A DNA stretch of 58,243 bases from Acidobacteriota bacterium (lineage in GTDB: Bacteria; Acidobacteriota; Terriglobia; Acidiferrales; UBA7541). The notes beneath the pieces are model-generated. The model saw only the letters and a program-made list of their open reading frames with translations. It searched no databases and was not told where the DNA came from. The stretch covers positions 1-58,243 of the forward strand of contig PLUM01000093.1 of the NCBI GenBank assembly GCA_003165465.1, written 5' to 3'. Below, piece after piece: positions 7,870-15,681 of the stretch (positions within the stretch are counted from its first letter, which is position 1; every line of letters begins with the position of its first letter). Both the position numbers and the translations under genes were made by a program.

Positions 7870-10752
7870 ATGCGCAGGCGTATTTGTACCCTATTTTTAG
7901 TGGGGATTCTATGCAACGCCCTCGGGTTCGTCCCGGCGGCGGCTCAGGAAGCCAACGGCTCCATCGTTGGAACCGTGAAAGATTCAAGCAACGGAGTGCT
8001 GAGAGGCGCGCTCGTGGAACTCCAGCCGGCGGGAACGAGGGCCGTGTCGGACGATCAAGGCCAATTCAAAATTCAGAACGTCGCGGCGGGTGAATATAAC
8101 CTGACGATTTCGTACGTTGGTCTTTCGGATTTCACGTCCACCGTGAAGGTTGGCGCGGGCCAGGCGGCAAACGTCAATGCCGTTTTGAACGTGGCTGGCG
8201 TGAGCGACGAGGTCGTGGTCACAGCGGAACGCTTGCAGGGCGAGGCAGAAGCCATCAACATCGAACGCACGGCTGACGACATCGTGCAAGTGTTGCCGCT
8301 AAAAGTAATCCAGAGTTTGCCGAACACCAACATCGCCGATGCCGTCGGCCGCTTGCCCAGCGTAACGCTGGAGCGCGACGAAGGCGAAGGCAAGTACGTT
8401 CAGATCCGCGGGACGGAACCGCGACTGAGCAACATGACGATCAACGGAATTGATATTCCGTCGCCGGAAAGAAATGTGCGCAACATCAAAATGGACATCA
8501 TTCCCTCCGCCCTGGTGGATCGGATCGAAGTCAGCAAAACGCTTTCGGCCAGTCAAGACGCCGACGCCATCGGCGGCTCGGTGAACCTGGTGACCAAGAC
8601 CGCGGGTGACACGCCGACAATCAGCATCGACGGCATCGGAGGCTATACGCCCATTCAAAGCGGCCGCTGGCTCGATTCCTTTGATGGCGCAATTGGAAAT
8701 CGCTTTGGGGCGAGCAAGAAACTCGGCATCCTGTTTGGCGGCAGCTACGATTGGAACGGGCGCGGGATCGACGACCTGGAGCCTGGGCAAGGAGTCTATA
8801 CGTTTCCCGTTAGCAGCCCCTATGCTGGGCAAAGCGTTCAGTGGATCAACGGCGGAATTGACACCCGCACCTATCAATACTACCGGACGCGCTACGGCTT
8901 TGAAACTGGCGTGGATTATCGTCTGAGCTCGGGATCAAGCCTGTACGTCAAGGGTTTGTACTCTGACTTCCACGATTACGGAGACGTATGGGTGTACACA
9001 TATAATGGCGGAAACCCCATTGGGCTGCCGGTAAATGGAGTGACGCCTCTGGACAACACCGGTTCCATGCAATACCGCGAGTATATTCGGCGTCCGGATC
9101 AGCAGATCATGAGTTTCTCGACGGGCGGGCGGCACGATCTCACGAAAACGCTGATCAACTATGATTTCGCGGTTTCCCGCTCGCATCAGTATGGGGGCTT
9201 TCCCACCACCAAATTCTATAATGCGCCTTCGGGTATTATGTTTAACCAGGACATGTCGAACCCTTATATTCCGAAATTTACGGCCGTGGCTGGCGGTTCC
9301 GGAATATTCGATCCCACGCAATATGCCATGTCTCAACAGCAAAATATCGCCGAGAGCACCGCGGAACTCAGCCTCCAAGGATCCGCTTCGTTGGCCCAGC
9401 GGTACACTGTTGGTTCTCACATGGGAACGTTTGAGACGGGCTTCCTGATTCGGAATTCGGATAAGTTTAATTTATTCAATGATCCATATTGCGACTCGGG
9501 CTCGGGCACGGCTTTGCCGAATATTACGCTCAGCCAGGTTCTTGGTACTGTCACCAACCCCAATTATTACAATAATTCGCTCCAGATGGGGCCGATGTCC
9601 AACTACAACAAGATCACTAGCCTATTCAATTGCACCGCCAATTCAACCACCTACGATATCAACACTTCTCACTTAAACAATGACGGAGCCAATTACAACG
9701 GAACCGAGCGAATCATTTCAGGCTACGCAATGAACTCAATCAACGTCGGCAAATCGCGCTTCCAGGCAGGCGTCCGCTTTGAAAGCACGAACGAGACCTA
9801 CAATGCTAACAAGGTGCAGCTTAATCTGAACGGAAGCTGGAATTCCACATTGCCTGTCACGGGCGGTGGAAGCTACGTCAATGTCCTGCCCAGCGTGCAA
9901 TGGCAGTACGCGCTCGCTGCAAACACCAACATACGGGCGTCTTACGCCATGGCCATTTCCAGGCCAAACTTTTCGGACCTGGTGCCATCGGTGATGTTCT
10001 CGCCAAACAACCAACCGCCGACCGCTAACATCGGTAATCCGACGCTCAAGCCAACCCACGCCAACGATTTCGACCTCCTCGTCGAGCACTTCTTCCGACC
10101 TTTGGGAATCCTGCAAGCGGGCTTTTTCTATAAGGATTTGTCGGACCCCATTTACAACACGGCGCAGACGGGCACGGGCGCATATGCGGGGTATCAGGTG
10201 CAGCAATCCATCAATGGCCCGAAAGCTCACATCACCGGCGTTGAGGCGGCGTGGGAACAGCGGTTGTCGTTCCTGCCGGGACTCTTGAATGGTTTTGGCG
10301 TCGCCGCGAATTATAGCTATACGACGTCGCAGGTCAGCTTTCCGGCCAATTTCTCAGGTGGCCGCACGGACAGTCCGGCAATGCTTCGCCAGGCGCCGAA
10401 CACCTGGAACCTGGGCTTCACCTACGACAAGGCGCGCTTTTCGATGCGCTTTGGCGTAAGTCATAACGACGCAAACATTTATGCGTATAACTACCAGAAA
10501 TCGGCCAATGACGCCGATCCCATCATCGGCTTGCAGGGGCCCATGGGGGACATTTACCAGTACGCGCACACGCAGGTCGATGTTCAGGGCAGTTACCGGA
10601 TGTATAAAGGCCTGCAACTGGTTGTATCCGGACTGAACCTCACCAACGAAGTGTTCGGGTTCTACCAGGGCAGCCCCATCTATCCCATCCAGCGCGAGTT
10701 CTATCATCCGTCGGTCATGGTGGGCATGCGTTGGTCGTCATCGGTCGAATAG
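7870..10752 (+). CDS. TonB-dependent outer-membrane receptor with N-terminal carboxypeptidase-regulatory domain
   Basis: Energy-coupled outer-membrane transporter of 960 aa. Signal peptide 1-26 (cleavage near AAAQ-E), a carboxypeptidase-regulatory-like beta-sandwich at about 30-105 (GSIVGTVKDSSNGVLRGA), a plug domain at about 115-245 (DEVVVTAERL, IRGTEPRLSNMTINGI, SASQDADAIGGSVNLVTK), then a long beta-barrel. The DADAIGG plug form fits receptors for carbohydrates and other organic ligands rather than siderophores, but the ligand is unknown. A strong AAAGGAGG site precedes the ATG. The last residues are not the usual terminal aromatic. A secreted histidine phosphatase follows 37 bp later on the same strand. 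Confidence 0.93.
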   Translation: MRRRICTLFLVGILCNALGFVPAAAQEANGSIVGTVKDSSNGVLRGALVELQPAGTRAVSDDQGQFKIQNVAAGEYNLTISYVGLSDFTSTVKVGAGQAANVNAVLNVAGVSDEVVVTAERLQGEAEAINIERTADDIVQVLPLKVIQSLPNTNIADAVGRLPSVTLERDEGEGKYVQIRGTEPRLSNMTINGIDIPSPERNVRNIKMDIIPSALVDRIEVSKTLSASQDADAIGGSVNLVTKTAGDTPTISIDGIGGYTPIQSGRWLDSFDGAIGNRFGASKKLGILFGGSYDWNGRGIDDLEPGQGVYTFPVSSPYAGQSVQWINGGIDTRTYQYYRTRYGFETGVDYRLSSGSSLYVKGLYSDFHDYGDVWVYTYNGGNPIGLPVNGVTPLDNTGSMQYREYIRRPDQQIMSFSTGGRHDLTKTLINYDFAVSRSHQYGGFPTTKFYNAPSGIMFNQDMSNPYIPKFTAVAGGSGIFDPTQYAMSQQQNIAESTAELSLQGSASLAQRYTVGSHMGTFETGFLIRNSDKFNLFNDPYCDSGSGTALPNITLSQVLGTVTNPNYYNNSLQMGPMSNYNKITSLFNCTANSTTYDINTSHLNNDGANYNGTERIISGYAMNSINVGKSRFQAGVRFESTNETYNANKVQLNLNGSWNSTLPVTGGGSYVNVLPSVQWQYALAANTNIRASYAMAISRPNFSDLVPSVMFSPNNQPPTANIGNPTLKPTHANDFDLLVEHFFRPLGILQAGFFYKDLSDPIYNTAQTGTGAYAGYQVQQSINGPKAHITGVEAAWEQRLSFLPGLLNGFGVAANYSYTTSQVSFPANFSGGRTDSPAMLRQAPNTWNLGFTYDKARFSMRFGVSHNDANIYAYNYQKSANDADPIIGLQGPMGDIYQYAHTQVDVQGSYRMYKGLQLVVSGLNLTNEVFGFYQGSPIYPIQREFYHPSVMVGMRWSSSVE

Positions 10753-10789
10753 AACATCGAGAAAGTTGGCGAAGGGAGACGCGTTCTTG

Positions 10790-11314
10790 GTGAGAGCATT
10801 CGCAAGAATTGCGGGGATCTGCCTCTTTCTACAATTGACGATCGCTCCGGGTACGCACGCTCAAAACGTGCGCACCATTTTTTTTGTGCGCCACGCGGAC
10901 AAGGTTTCCGACGAAACGGACGCCCCTCTCAGCGACGCGGGACTCCGGCGCGCGGAATGCCTCGCAAACACATTGCCCGACGCGCACATCGAGCAAATCT
11001 TCACCTCCGACTTGCAGCGCACACGGCAGACCGCCGCGCCTCTGGCGGAAAAGCTGCGCTTGAAGCCGGTGGCGATTCCCTTGAGCAGGCCGGACAAATT
11101 GGTCGAAGCGATTCGTTCCAGCAAGGCAGGCAATGTGCTCGTCGTGTGGCACGACGCCACGCTGCCAAAAGTCATGCGCGCCCTCGGAGCGCCTGAAATA
11201 CCGCCCATCGGACACACCGAGTATGACCGCTTCTTTATTCTCACACTCGCCGGCGGCAAAACGCATTCCCGCCCCGGATTCACCTCCCTGCGCTATTGCG
11301 ATTGCACGAAGTAG
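10790..11314 (+). CDS. secreted histidine phosphatase (phosphoglycerate-mutase superfamily, SixA-like)
   Basis: Branch-2-like phosphohydrolase using a phosphohistidine. The active-site RHA is at residues 34-36 (RHG in most members), with the second basic cluster around SDLQRTRQTAAPLAE and a later His in VVWHDATLPK. The chosen GTG start at 10790 has AAGGGAG 11 bp upstream and gives a clean signal peptide (VRAFARIAGICLFLQL to AHAQ-like THAQ). A TTG at 10766 would add eight residues. It probably acts in the periplasm. It lies in the same direction as the TonB receptor and may be co-transcribed, hinting at a phosphorylated ligand; that link is inference. Confidence 0.85.
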   Translation: MRAFARIAGICLFLQLTIAPGTHAQNVRTIFFVRHADKVSDETDAPLSDAGLRRAECLANTLPDAHIEQIFTSDLQRTRQTAAPLAEKLRLKPVAIPLSRPDKLVEAIRSSKAGNVLVVWHDATLPKVMRALGAPEIPPIGHTEYDRFFILTLAGGKTHSRPGFTSLRYCDCTK

Positions 11315-11679
11315 CCGGCATTGTTCCCCAGAAGTTCCGAGAGAAGTGTAAGGTAGCGGGCTTCAGCCCGCTCCACTCACACCACTTACAGCAAACGCCC
11401 CGAATGTAATTTGTTTATACGCAACGCAAAAAATCCCAGATTTTCCACCCCCAATCGGCTCGCTGCGTGCCGGTGCAAATCCGCTAAAAAGAACGCTGGT
11501 GACCAAAGAGGCATGGTGCCGGGGCGTTGCCAAGCCATGTGTATCGAACAAAAAGGCCCAAATCGACGCAAACATGTCGTTTAGCCCTGATTTCCTTTCA
11601 ATTTCATGGAGATGTGGTCCTTGACCTGCATCTACCAGCGCGCTCAGCCGAAAATAATTTCGCACAGGGGGCCAAACCT
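11315..11679. other. intergenic region with one palindrome
   Basis: Contains a GTAGCGGGCTTCAGCCCGCTCC hairpin-type repeat at 11353-11374. The remaining 300 bp precede the next gene without an obvious promoter, RNA gene or coding frame that I can support. Confidence 0.5.
11353..11374. repeat. AGCGGGCTTCAGCCCGCT palindrome
   Basis: Perfect-arm palindrome 40 bp downstream of the histidine phosphatase stop. It shares the GCTTCAGC centre with the family-A CAGGCTTCAGCCTG repeats and could act as a weak terminator. Confidence 0.75.
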
Positions 11680-12009
11680 ATGTTTACAAACGCTGCTTCG
11701 GAAATTCGGGATCGAGAAACGTCGGAGGAAAAACTTTGGCGCGCGGTCATCGCAAAGACTCTGGAAGAATGGATTTCGGGGCCGCTAAGCTTCAGCCGCA
11801 AAGCCGAGCATTTCCTGTTTGAAGACGAGAAGGATTTTCAGGCGGTGTGCTCGTCCGCGGGAATGGATCCGGGACGCTTGAGAACGCGGCTCAAAACCAT
11901 ACGCGCGCGCGGCATCCAGAAAGAAAATGTCTCCTTCAGCATTCGTGCCCGCAAAAAACTGGGCCTTACGCAATCTTCTGGTTGGCGCCAAAGAGCGATT
12001 GAGGTTTAG
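11680..12009 (+). CDS. hypothetical protein, 109 aa, possible DNA-binding helix pair
   Basis: ATG at 11680 preceded by CAGGGGG at a workable distance; an open extension back to 11527 looks non-coding. The protein begins MFTNAASEIRDR, then LWRAVIAKTLEEWI, FLFEDEKDFQAVCSSAGM and RLRTRLKTIRARG. The pattern of amphipathic helices and an RLRTRLKTIR recognition-like helix resembles small uncharacterised proteins seen in soil bacteria, some near mobile DNA. There is no signal peptide, and the C-terminus is basic. Its stop overlaps the end of the convergent NUDIX gene by 4 bp. Function unknown. Confidence 0.65.
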   Translation: MFTNAASEIRDRETSEEKLWRAVIAKTLEEWISGPLSFSRKAEHFLFEDEKDFQAVCSSAGMDPGRLRTRLKTIRARGIQKENVSFSIRARKKLGLTQSSGWRQRAIEV

Positions 12010-12875
12010 CCCGCCACCGGGAGGCCAATCGCTCTTGCGATTGGCTCCGGCAATTCACCCTGCAATGCCATAAGGGCCACGCGAATGAGGGCCGCGACGC
12101 TCATCGAGTCGCGGATCTCGCCTCGCTTGGCGCGATCAACGGCCTCCCAGAAGGGCACGCGCGCCACTTGCAACTCTTCGGTCGCATCCGGTTGCGCGGG
12201 CACTTCGGAAAGTTGCCAGGCCAGGAACACCGTGCCGTGTTCATCGGAGACGCTGTTGGAAAGATCCATCTTCACAATTTCCATCCAGGAATTGGCTGCC
12301 AGGCCGCACTCTTCGCGCAATTCCCGCTGCGCGGATTCGAGTGCGGAGACCGAATGGGGCCCGCCGCCCTCGGGAATTTCCCAGCTGTAAGCGCCAAGCG
12401 GAAAGCGGTACTGCCCCACGAGGATGACGTTGCCCTGTTCGTCGATCGGGACGACCCCCGTGGCCTGATTCTTGAAATGGACCGTTCCGTACACTCCGGG
12501 CCCGCCCGCCGGGCCTAACACCTCGTGGTGATCCACGCGAATCCATTCATTTTCGTAAACAGCCGACCGCGCCACCACGGTCCAGGGATTGGAAATGAAG
12601 AGGGGTGATTTCGTGGGGCGAGAGAGGCCCCGCGAAAGCGGAGAGCGCCACGGCAACTGTGCGGTGCGCTGGTACGTGATGGAGCTTGTGCGCCTCGGCC
12701 CACGCTTCGCAGATGGCGCGGACGGTGCCGAGGCTGGGGCTTTTTTTGATTTGCTTTCGTTGCGGCGGGCCGTCTGGAAACGCGCGGCGGCTTTTTTGGT
12801 GGCGAAGGATTTGCGTTTGCGTGTTCCGGCTGAGTCGGTCCAGTCGGCGTAGTAGCGTCCGTACTTCTTTATCAC
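12006..12875 (-). CDS. NUDIX hydrolase (ADP-ribose pyrophosphatase type) with integrase-arm-like N-terminal extension
   Basis: Residues about 95-275 form a NUDIX domain that should hydrolyse a nucleoside diphosphate linked to another group, most like ADP-ribose pyrophosphatases (SWEIPEGGG, then RELREECGL with the REUxEExGU metal-binding core intact). The early Glu of the box seems to be Val. The first 40 residues (IKKYGRYYADW, KRKSFATKKAAARF) resemble the arm-type DNA-binding domain of tyrosine integrases, followed by a basic Ser/Ala/Pro linker. The start is a GTG at 12875; no usable internal start lies before the NUDIX domain, so the fusion appears to be translated. It could be a gene captured by integrase debris. 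Confidence 0.85.
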   Translation of the reverse strand: MIKKYGRYYADWTDSAGTRKRKSFATKKAAARFQTARRNESKSKKAPASAPSAPSAKRGPRRTSSITYQRTAQLPWRSPLSRGLSRPTKSPLFISNPWTVVARSAVYENEWIRVDHHEVLGPAGGPGVYGTVHFKNQATGVVPIDEQGNVILVGQYRFPLGAYSWEIPEGGGPHSVSALESAQRELREECGLAANSWMEIVKMDLSNSVSDEHGTVFLAWQLSEVPAQPDATEELQVARVPFWEAVDRAKRGEIRDSMSVAALIRVALMALQGELPEPIARAIGLPVAG

Positions 12876-12919
12876 TGTGACACCTTCATGACACCATCGT
12901 TAGATTCGCCGCGCTGGGC

Positions 12920-13273
12920 CTAGAGGGTTCCAGCCTCGTGCTTTCCAGCGCAGATCACGCAATGGCGCGCCCAGGGAACGGCTTCCAGGCGCTTTTGCTG
13001 CAGTTCCGCTTCGCACTCGACGCACGTGCCGTACGTGCCGGCCCTGATGCGCGCGAGCGCAGCGTCGACCAGTTGCAGAAGCGACCGGTCCGTATTGGTC
13101 TGCCCGAACAGGAATTCCTTGGTGTAGGAGTTCGCAGCCTTGTCCGCAAGGTCCACGGTGGGATCGTCATCCGCCGTCCGGCCCTCTTCCTCGGTCCGGG
13201 CGATGGTCCTAATCAATTCCTCGCGCCGGGTCTGCAACTTTTTCCTGTAATACTCCAGACGCTTCTTATCCAT
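12920..13273 (-). CDS. DksA/TraR-family C4 zinc-finger protein
   Basis: 117 aa from the ATG at 13273 (MDKKRLEYYRKKL); 11 codons upstream are open but less likely. An N-terminal coiled coil (about 1-70) carries an acidic tip (EGRTADDDPTVDLADKA). A C-terminal zinc finger of the form C-x2-C-x17-C-x2-C (CVECEAELQQ, HCVIC) follows. DksA-type proteins enter the RNA polymerase secondary channel and modulate transcription with ppGpp. Here the tip keeps acidic residues but not the exact DksA DxxDxA form, so it is best called a DksA-like regulator. An IS1-like element sits just upstream and may have displaced its promoter. Confidence 0.88.
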   Translation of the reverse strand: MDKKRLEYYRKKLQTRREELIRTIARTEEEGRTADDDPTVDLADKAANSYTKEFLFGQTNTDRSLLQLVDAALARIRAGTYGTCVECEAELQQKRLEAVPWARHCVICAGKHEAGTL

Positions 13274-13355
13274 AGTCGGGCCCCACTGTTCACTCAAGTA
13301 ATGCATTTACAAAGGGGTGATTGTAGGCCCGCTCCTCGCAACTGTCAAGGAAGGC

Positions 13356-13363
13356 CGGGAATT
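13356..13363 (+). repeat. 8-bp target-site duplication, left copy
   Basis: CGGGAATT directly abuts the left terminal repeat of the IS1-like element. The identical octamer abuts the right end at 14410-14417. Confidence 0.9.
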
Positions 13364-13381
13364 GGTAGTGACTCATTTTGA
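13364..13381 (+). repeat. left terminal inverted repeat (18 bp)
   Basis: GGTAGTGACTCATTTTGA; an exact inverted match to 14392-14409. Confidence 0.93.
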
Positions 13382-13399
13382 AAAGGATAGGAAAATGCG

Positions 13400-13882
13400 C
13401 TATTTCTGGCCGTATGGAGTAACAAGATCAGCCACAAAAAAATCCTTTGCTGTGGCTGTCTTGATGATCGGAGCATTGGGATTGACAGCAGGAGGCTTTT
13501 GGTTTTGGAGCATTGCCTGTAAATACGCGACGGTCACAGCAGTATTGGCGGCAGCACCGTATAGGTTCAACCGAATTTTGCCAGAAAACTTGGGATTGAC
13601 GAGACGCACAGGGCCTCCCCCATATGATAATTCGACATTTGTAAATGTGCAGTCGTCACATGCAAATCCATCTAAGGGTTGTTGTCCATTAGCGATGCCA
13701 ACTCCCTTGTTAAGGCCTCCTGTGAGTGGACGTACAACTGGTGCAAATGAGGGATTAGTAGCGACGAATCCCCCGTTAGGGGGCTCCTGTGCGGAAGTGG
13801 ATGTATGGCTACCAGAGAGCGCCAGAAACGCAGTGATAACTCCTAGCACAAACGACACCAACGCGGTCGTAACTTTGGACAT
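13400..13882 (-). CDS. secreted hypothetical protein, cargo of the IS1-like element
   Basis: 160 aa starting at ATG 13882 with a near-perfect GAAGGAGG ribosome-binding site. N-terminal signal peptide (ALVSFVLGVITAFLALSG, cleavage near TSAQ-E), then a Gly/Asn-rich mature protein with two close cysteines (DGFACDDCTFTNVELSYGG) that may form a disulfide or bind metal. GC content is lower and codon use looser than in neighbouring genes. It lies wholly between the left and inner 18-bp repeats, in the opposite direction to the transposase relic. The family is not recognised. The longer plus-strand frame over the same DNA lacks any gene-like feature. Confidence 0.75.
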   Translation of the reverse strand: MSKVTTALVSFVLGVITAFLALSGSHTSTSAQEPPNGGFVATNPSFAPVVRPLTGGLNKGVGIANGQQPLDGFACDDCTFTNVELSYGGGPVRLVNPKFSGKIRLNLYGAAANTAVTVAYLQAMLQNQKPPAVNPNAPIIKTATAKDFFVADLVTPYGQK

Positions 13883-13961
13883 AACGCCTCCTTCGGAAGA
13901 CTTTCGAGGGGATTGTGCAATATGGATATATCACTATGGCAATCCACCAAGCAAGCAATTA

Positions 13962-13979
13962 GGTAGTGACTCATTTTGA
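13962..13979 (+). repeat. internal copy of the 18-bp terminal repeat
   Basis: Exact copy of 13364-13381 in the same orientation. The bases before it (AGCAATTA) do not match the duplication CGGGAATT, so this inner copy was not the end used in the latest insertion. Confidence 0.92.
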
Positions 13980-14013
13980 CGGTAACGGGAAGTGACGGGG
14001 AATCGTGGGAAGC

Positions 14014-14214
14014 ATGCGGATGAGCATGCGGCGCTTTACCCGCTTAACAAACGCCTACAGCAAGAAAGTTGAGAATCATGTGGCAGCCGTGGCCCTTCAT
14101 TACATGTATTACAACTTCTGTCGGGTACACTAGTCCCTGCGGGTCACGCCAGGGATGGAAGCTTGAATTACAGACCATGTTTGGGATATAGAGCAAATCG
14201 CAAACCTTCTCTGA
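14014..14214 (+). pseudogene. C-terminal remnant of an IS1-family transposase
   Basis: In one frame: MRMSMRRFTRLTNAYSKKV, then ALHYMYYNFCRVH, stop TAG (14131), SLRVTPGMEA, stop TGA (14164), ITDHVWDIEQIANLL, TGA (14212). This matches the C-terminal pattern of IS1-type DDE transposases as I know it (MRRFTRLTNAFSKK, YNFCRVHKTLRVTPAMEA). The N-terminal and catalytic parts are gone: the inner 18-bp repeat lies only about 35 bp before the first recognisable residues. Two in-frame stops within the remnant make it non-functional. Confidence 0.82.
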
Positions 14215-14229
14215 AGGAGGAAGACCCAT

Positions 14230-14400
14230 ATGGATAGGGTTTTCGATGTCTTAGAGCGCATCCGGGCACTATGGAAACAACTAGGAGAACTTCGGCCAGG
14301 AACCCATGAGTATGAAGCACTCATGGACCGAATTCGCGCAAGGTCGGAAGAGTATCACGCGCTGATCAACGTCCCTAAAAAACCTGGAAAATCAAAATGA
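14230..14400 (+). CDS. 56-aa helical passenger protein of the IS1-like element
   Basis: ATG at 14230 preceded by a strong GAAGGAGGA site (14213-14221) that overlaps the stop of the transposase remnant; same reading frame as that remnant. The protein is charged and helical (MDRVFDVLERIRALWKQLG, then HEYEALMDRIRARSEEYHAL) with a basic tail KKPGKSK. The frame is intact although the transposase before it is broken. Its TGA stop is formed by bases of the right terminal repeat. It may be an accessory (DNA-binding or regulatory) protein of this IS group, or a host-retained small gene. Function unknown. Confidence 0.7.
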   Translation: MDRVFDVLERIRALWKQLGELRPGTHEYEALMDRIRARSEEYHALINVPKKPGKSK

Positions 14401-14409
14401 GTCACTACC
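14392..14409 (-). repeat. right terminal inverted repeat (18 bp)
   Basis: TCAAAATGAGTCACTACC, the exact complement of the left end; it includes the stop codon of the 56-aa gene. Confidence 0.93.
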
Positions 14410-14417
14410 CGGGAATT
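14410..14417 (+). repeat. 8-bp target-site duplication, right copy
   Basis: CGGGAATT, identical to 13356-13363. Joining the flanks restores GGCCGGGAATTTCTCGC as the presumed empty site. Confidence 0.9.
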
Positions 14418-14501
14418 TCTCGCAGGAATGACTCAGCGCGAAATTCCCCATCGATATCTTTGCACCGAACGCGACCTAACCGCACCACCGCGTTCCCCGG
14501 A

Positions 14502-14521
14502 GCGCCGGCATCTTGCCGGCA
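14502..14521. repeat. family-D half palindrome (GCCGGCATCTTGCCGGC)
   Basis: CGCCGGCATCTTGCCGGCAG. The same core forms a two-arm element at 33705-33771. Confidence 0.8.
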
Positions 14522-14680
14522 GGTTTTGCGATTGAAGATGAGACGTGGAGCCACCATAACCCCAGCGTGACCAATCCGGTAAGAATGCCCGCCACATTGC
14601 AAATGATTCCAGTACAATGTCGGGTCACGAAGCATAGCCTGAGCTAAGCGTCGGCGAATTGAGCGCGTAGGGGAGGAAGA

Positions 14681-15664
14681 ATGTCCGGAACGGGAGCATC
14701 TGCCCGCAAGCTGACGATGAACGACATTCACGCGGCGGCGGAGCGGCTGAAGAACTGGGGACGCTGGGGCGGGGACGATGAAATTGGCACGCTCAACTAC
14801 ACGCGGCCCGAGGATATTGTCGCGGCGACGCGGCTCGTGCAAAAGGGAAAAGTGATTTCGCTGGCGCTGCCCTACGATCATCGCGGTCCGCAAGGCGGAA
14901 AAACGAAATATCCCGCGATGGGGCGCTTTAATCCCATACATCTGATGCTGCGCACCGGGACCGATGCCTGGTCGGGCGTACTGGACAGCCGCAAAATTCG
15001 CGCCTCGGACGACGTGATCATGATGCCCACGCAATGCGGCACGCAGTGGGACGGGCTGGGCCACATTTTTTACGGCAATCACATGTGGAACGGCTACGAC
15101 TGCCGCACGGTGACTTCGGCGGGCGCGCAGAAATGCGGCATCGAGAAAACCAAGGACCGCATGGTGGGGCGCGGCGTGCTGCTGGACATTCCCCGCATGC
15201 TCGGCATGGAATGCCTGCCGGACGCCTTCGCGATCACGAGCGAGATGCTGGGCCAGGCCGAGCGCCATTTTGGCGTGGAAGTGCGGCGCGGCGATTTCCT
15301 GCTCGTGCGCACGGGGCAAATCGAAGCGATGCTCGCCGCGAACACCTGGGACGGCTATTCGGGCGGCGACGCTCCCGGCCTGGCGTTCGATACGCTTGAC
15401 TGGCTGCACGCCAAGCAAGTCGCGGCCATCGCCACCGATACCTGGGGCGCGGAAGTCCGCCCCAATGAGTCGGACGAGGCCAATCAGCCCTGGCATTGGA
15501 TTTCCATTCCGATGATGGGCCTCACCGTGGGCGAAATTTTCGACCTCGGGGAACTGGCGAAAGAGTGCGCGGAAGACAAGCGTTACGAATTCCTGTTCGT
15601 CGCGCCGGCATTGCCCGTAACGGGCGCGGTGGCTTCGCCCGTGAATCCTCTGGCGATCAAGTAG
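14681..15664 (+). CDS. cyclase-family metal-dependent hydrolase (kynurenine formamidase / isatin hydrolase superfamily)
   Basis: 327 aa; GAGGAAG lies just before the ATG. The family cleaves amides, lactams or enol-lactones using Mn or Zn bound by an HxGTHxD-type motif. Here the motif reads QCGTQWDGLGH (about residue 123), the variant common in one subfamily, so one His is replaced by Gln while Asp and the later His remain. The opening region RWGGDDEIGTLNY is typical. No signal peptide, so it is cytosolic. First gene of a plus-strand set with a ThDP enzyme, an MFS carrier, a DUF6282 protein and an RraA/LigK aldolase, suggesting ring-opening or amide cleavage of an organic acid. Confidence 0.88.
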   Translation: MSGTGASARKLTMNDIHAAAERLKNWGRWGGDDEIGTLNYTRPEDIVAATRLVQKGKVISLALPYDHRGPQGGKTKYPAMGRFNPIHLMLRTGTDAWSGVLDSRKIRASDDVIMMPTQCGTQWDGLGHIFYGNHMWNGYDCRTVTSAGAQKCGIEKTKDRMVGRGVLLDIPRMLGMECLPDAFAITSEMLGQAERHFGVEVRRGDFLLVRTGQIEAMLAANTWDGYSGGDAPGLAFDTLDWLHAKQVAAIATDTWGAEVRPNESDEANQPWHWISIPMMGLTVGEIFDLGELAKECAEDKRYEFLFVAPALPVTGAVASPVNPLAIK

Positions 15665-15681
15665 GGACTAAGAATCAAAGA

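Larger units (their letters stand above)
13364..14409 (+). mobile_element. 1,046-bp IS1-like element carrying a cargo gene (non-autonomous)
   Basis: Bounded by perfect 18-bp inverted repeats (GGTAGTGACTCATTTTGA left, its complement right) and an 8-bp direct target duplication CGGGAATT. A third copy of the 18-mer sits inside, at 13962-13979, in the left orientation. Contents in order: a minus-strand secreted-protein gene (13400-13882), the inner 18-mer, a decayed plus-strand transposase end (14014-14214) and a 56-aa gene (14230-14400) whose stop lies in the right repeat. The end sequence resembles IS1-type termini (GGTaaTGACTC... as I recall them), and IS1 makes 8-9 bp duplications. With no intact transposase, movement would need one supplied in trans. 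Confidence 0.88.

Noticed and set aside
13317..13979. 220-codon plus-strand frame across the left part of the IS1-like element
   Set aside because: Crosses two terminal repeats and lacks a ribosome-binding site; the minus-strand gene has a signal peptide and a strong one.
13962..14409. The inner 18-mer and right end as a separate 448-bp insertion
   Set aside because: Its flanks (AGCAATTA and CGGGAATT) do not match, whereas the outer pair has a perfect 8-bp duplication.
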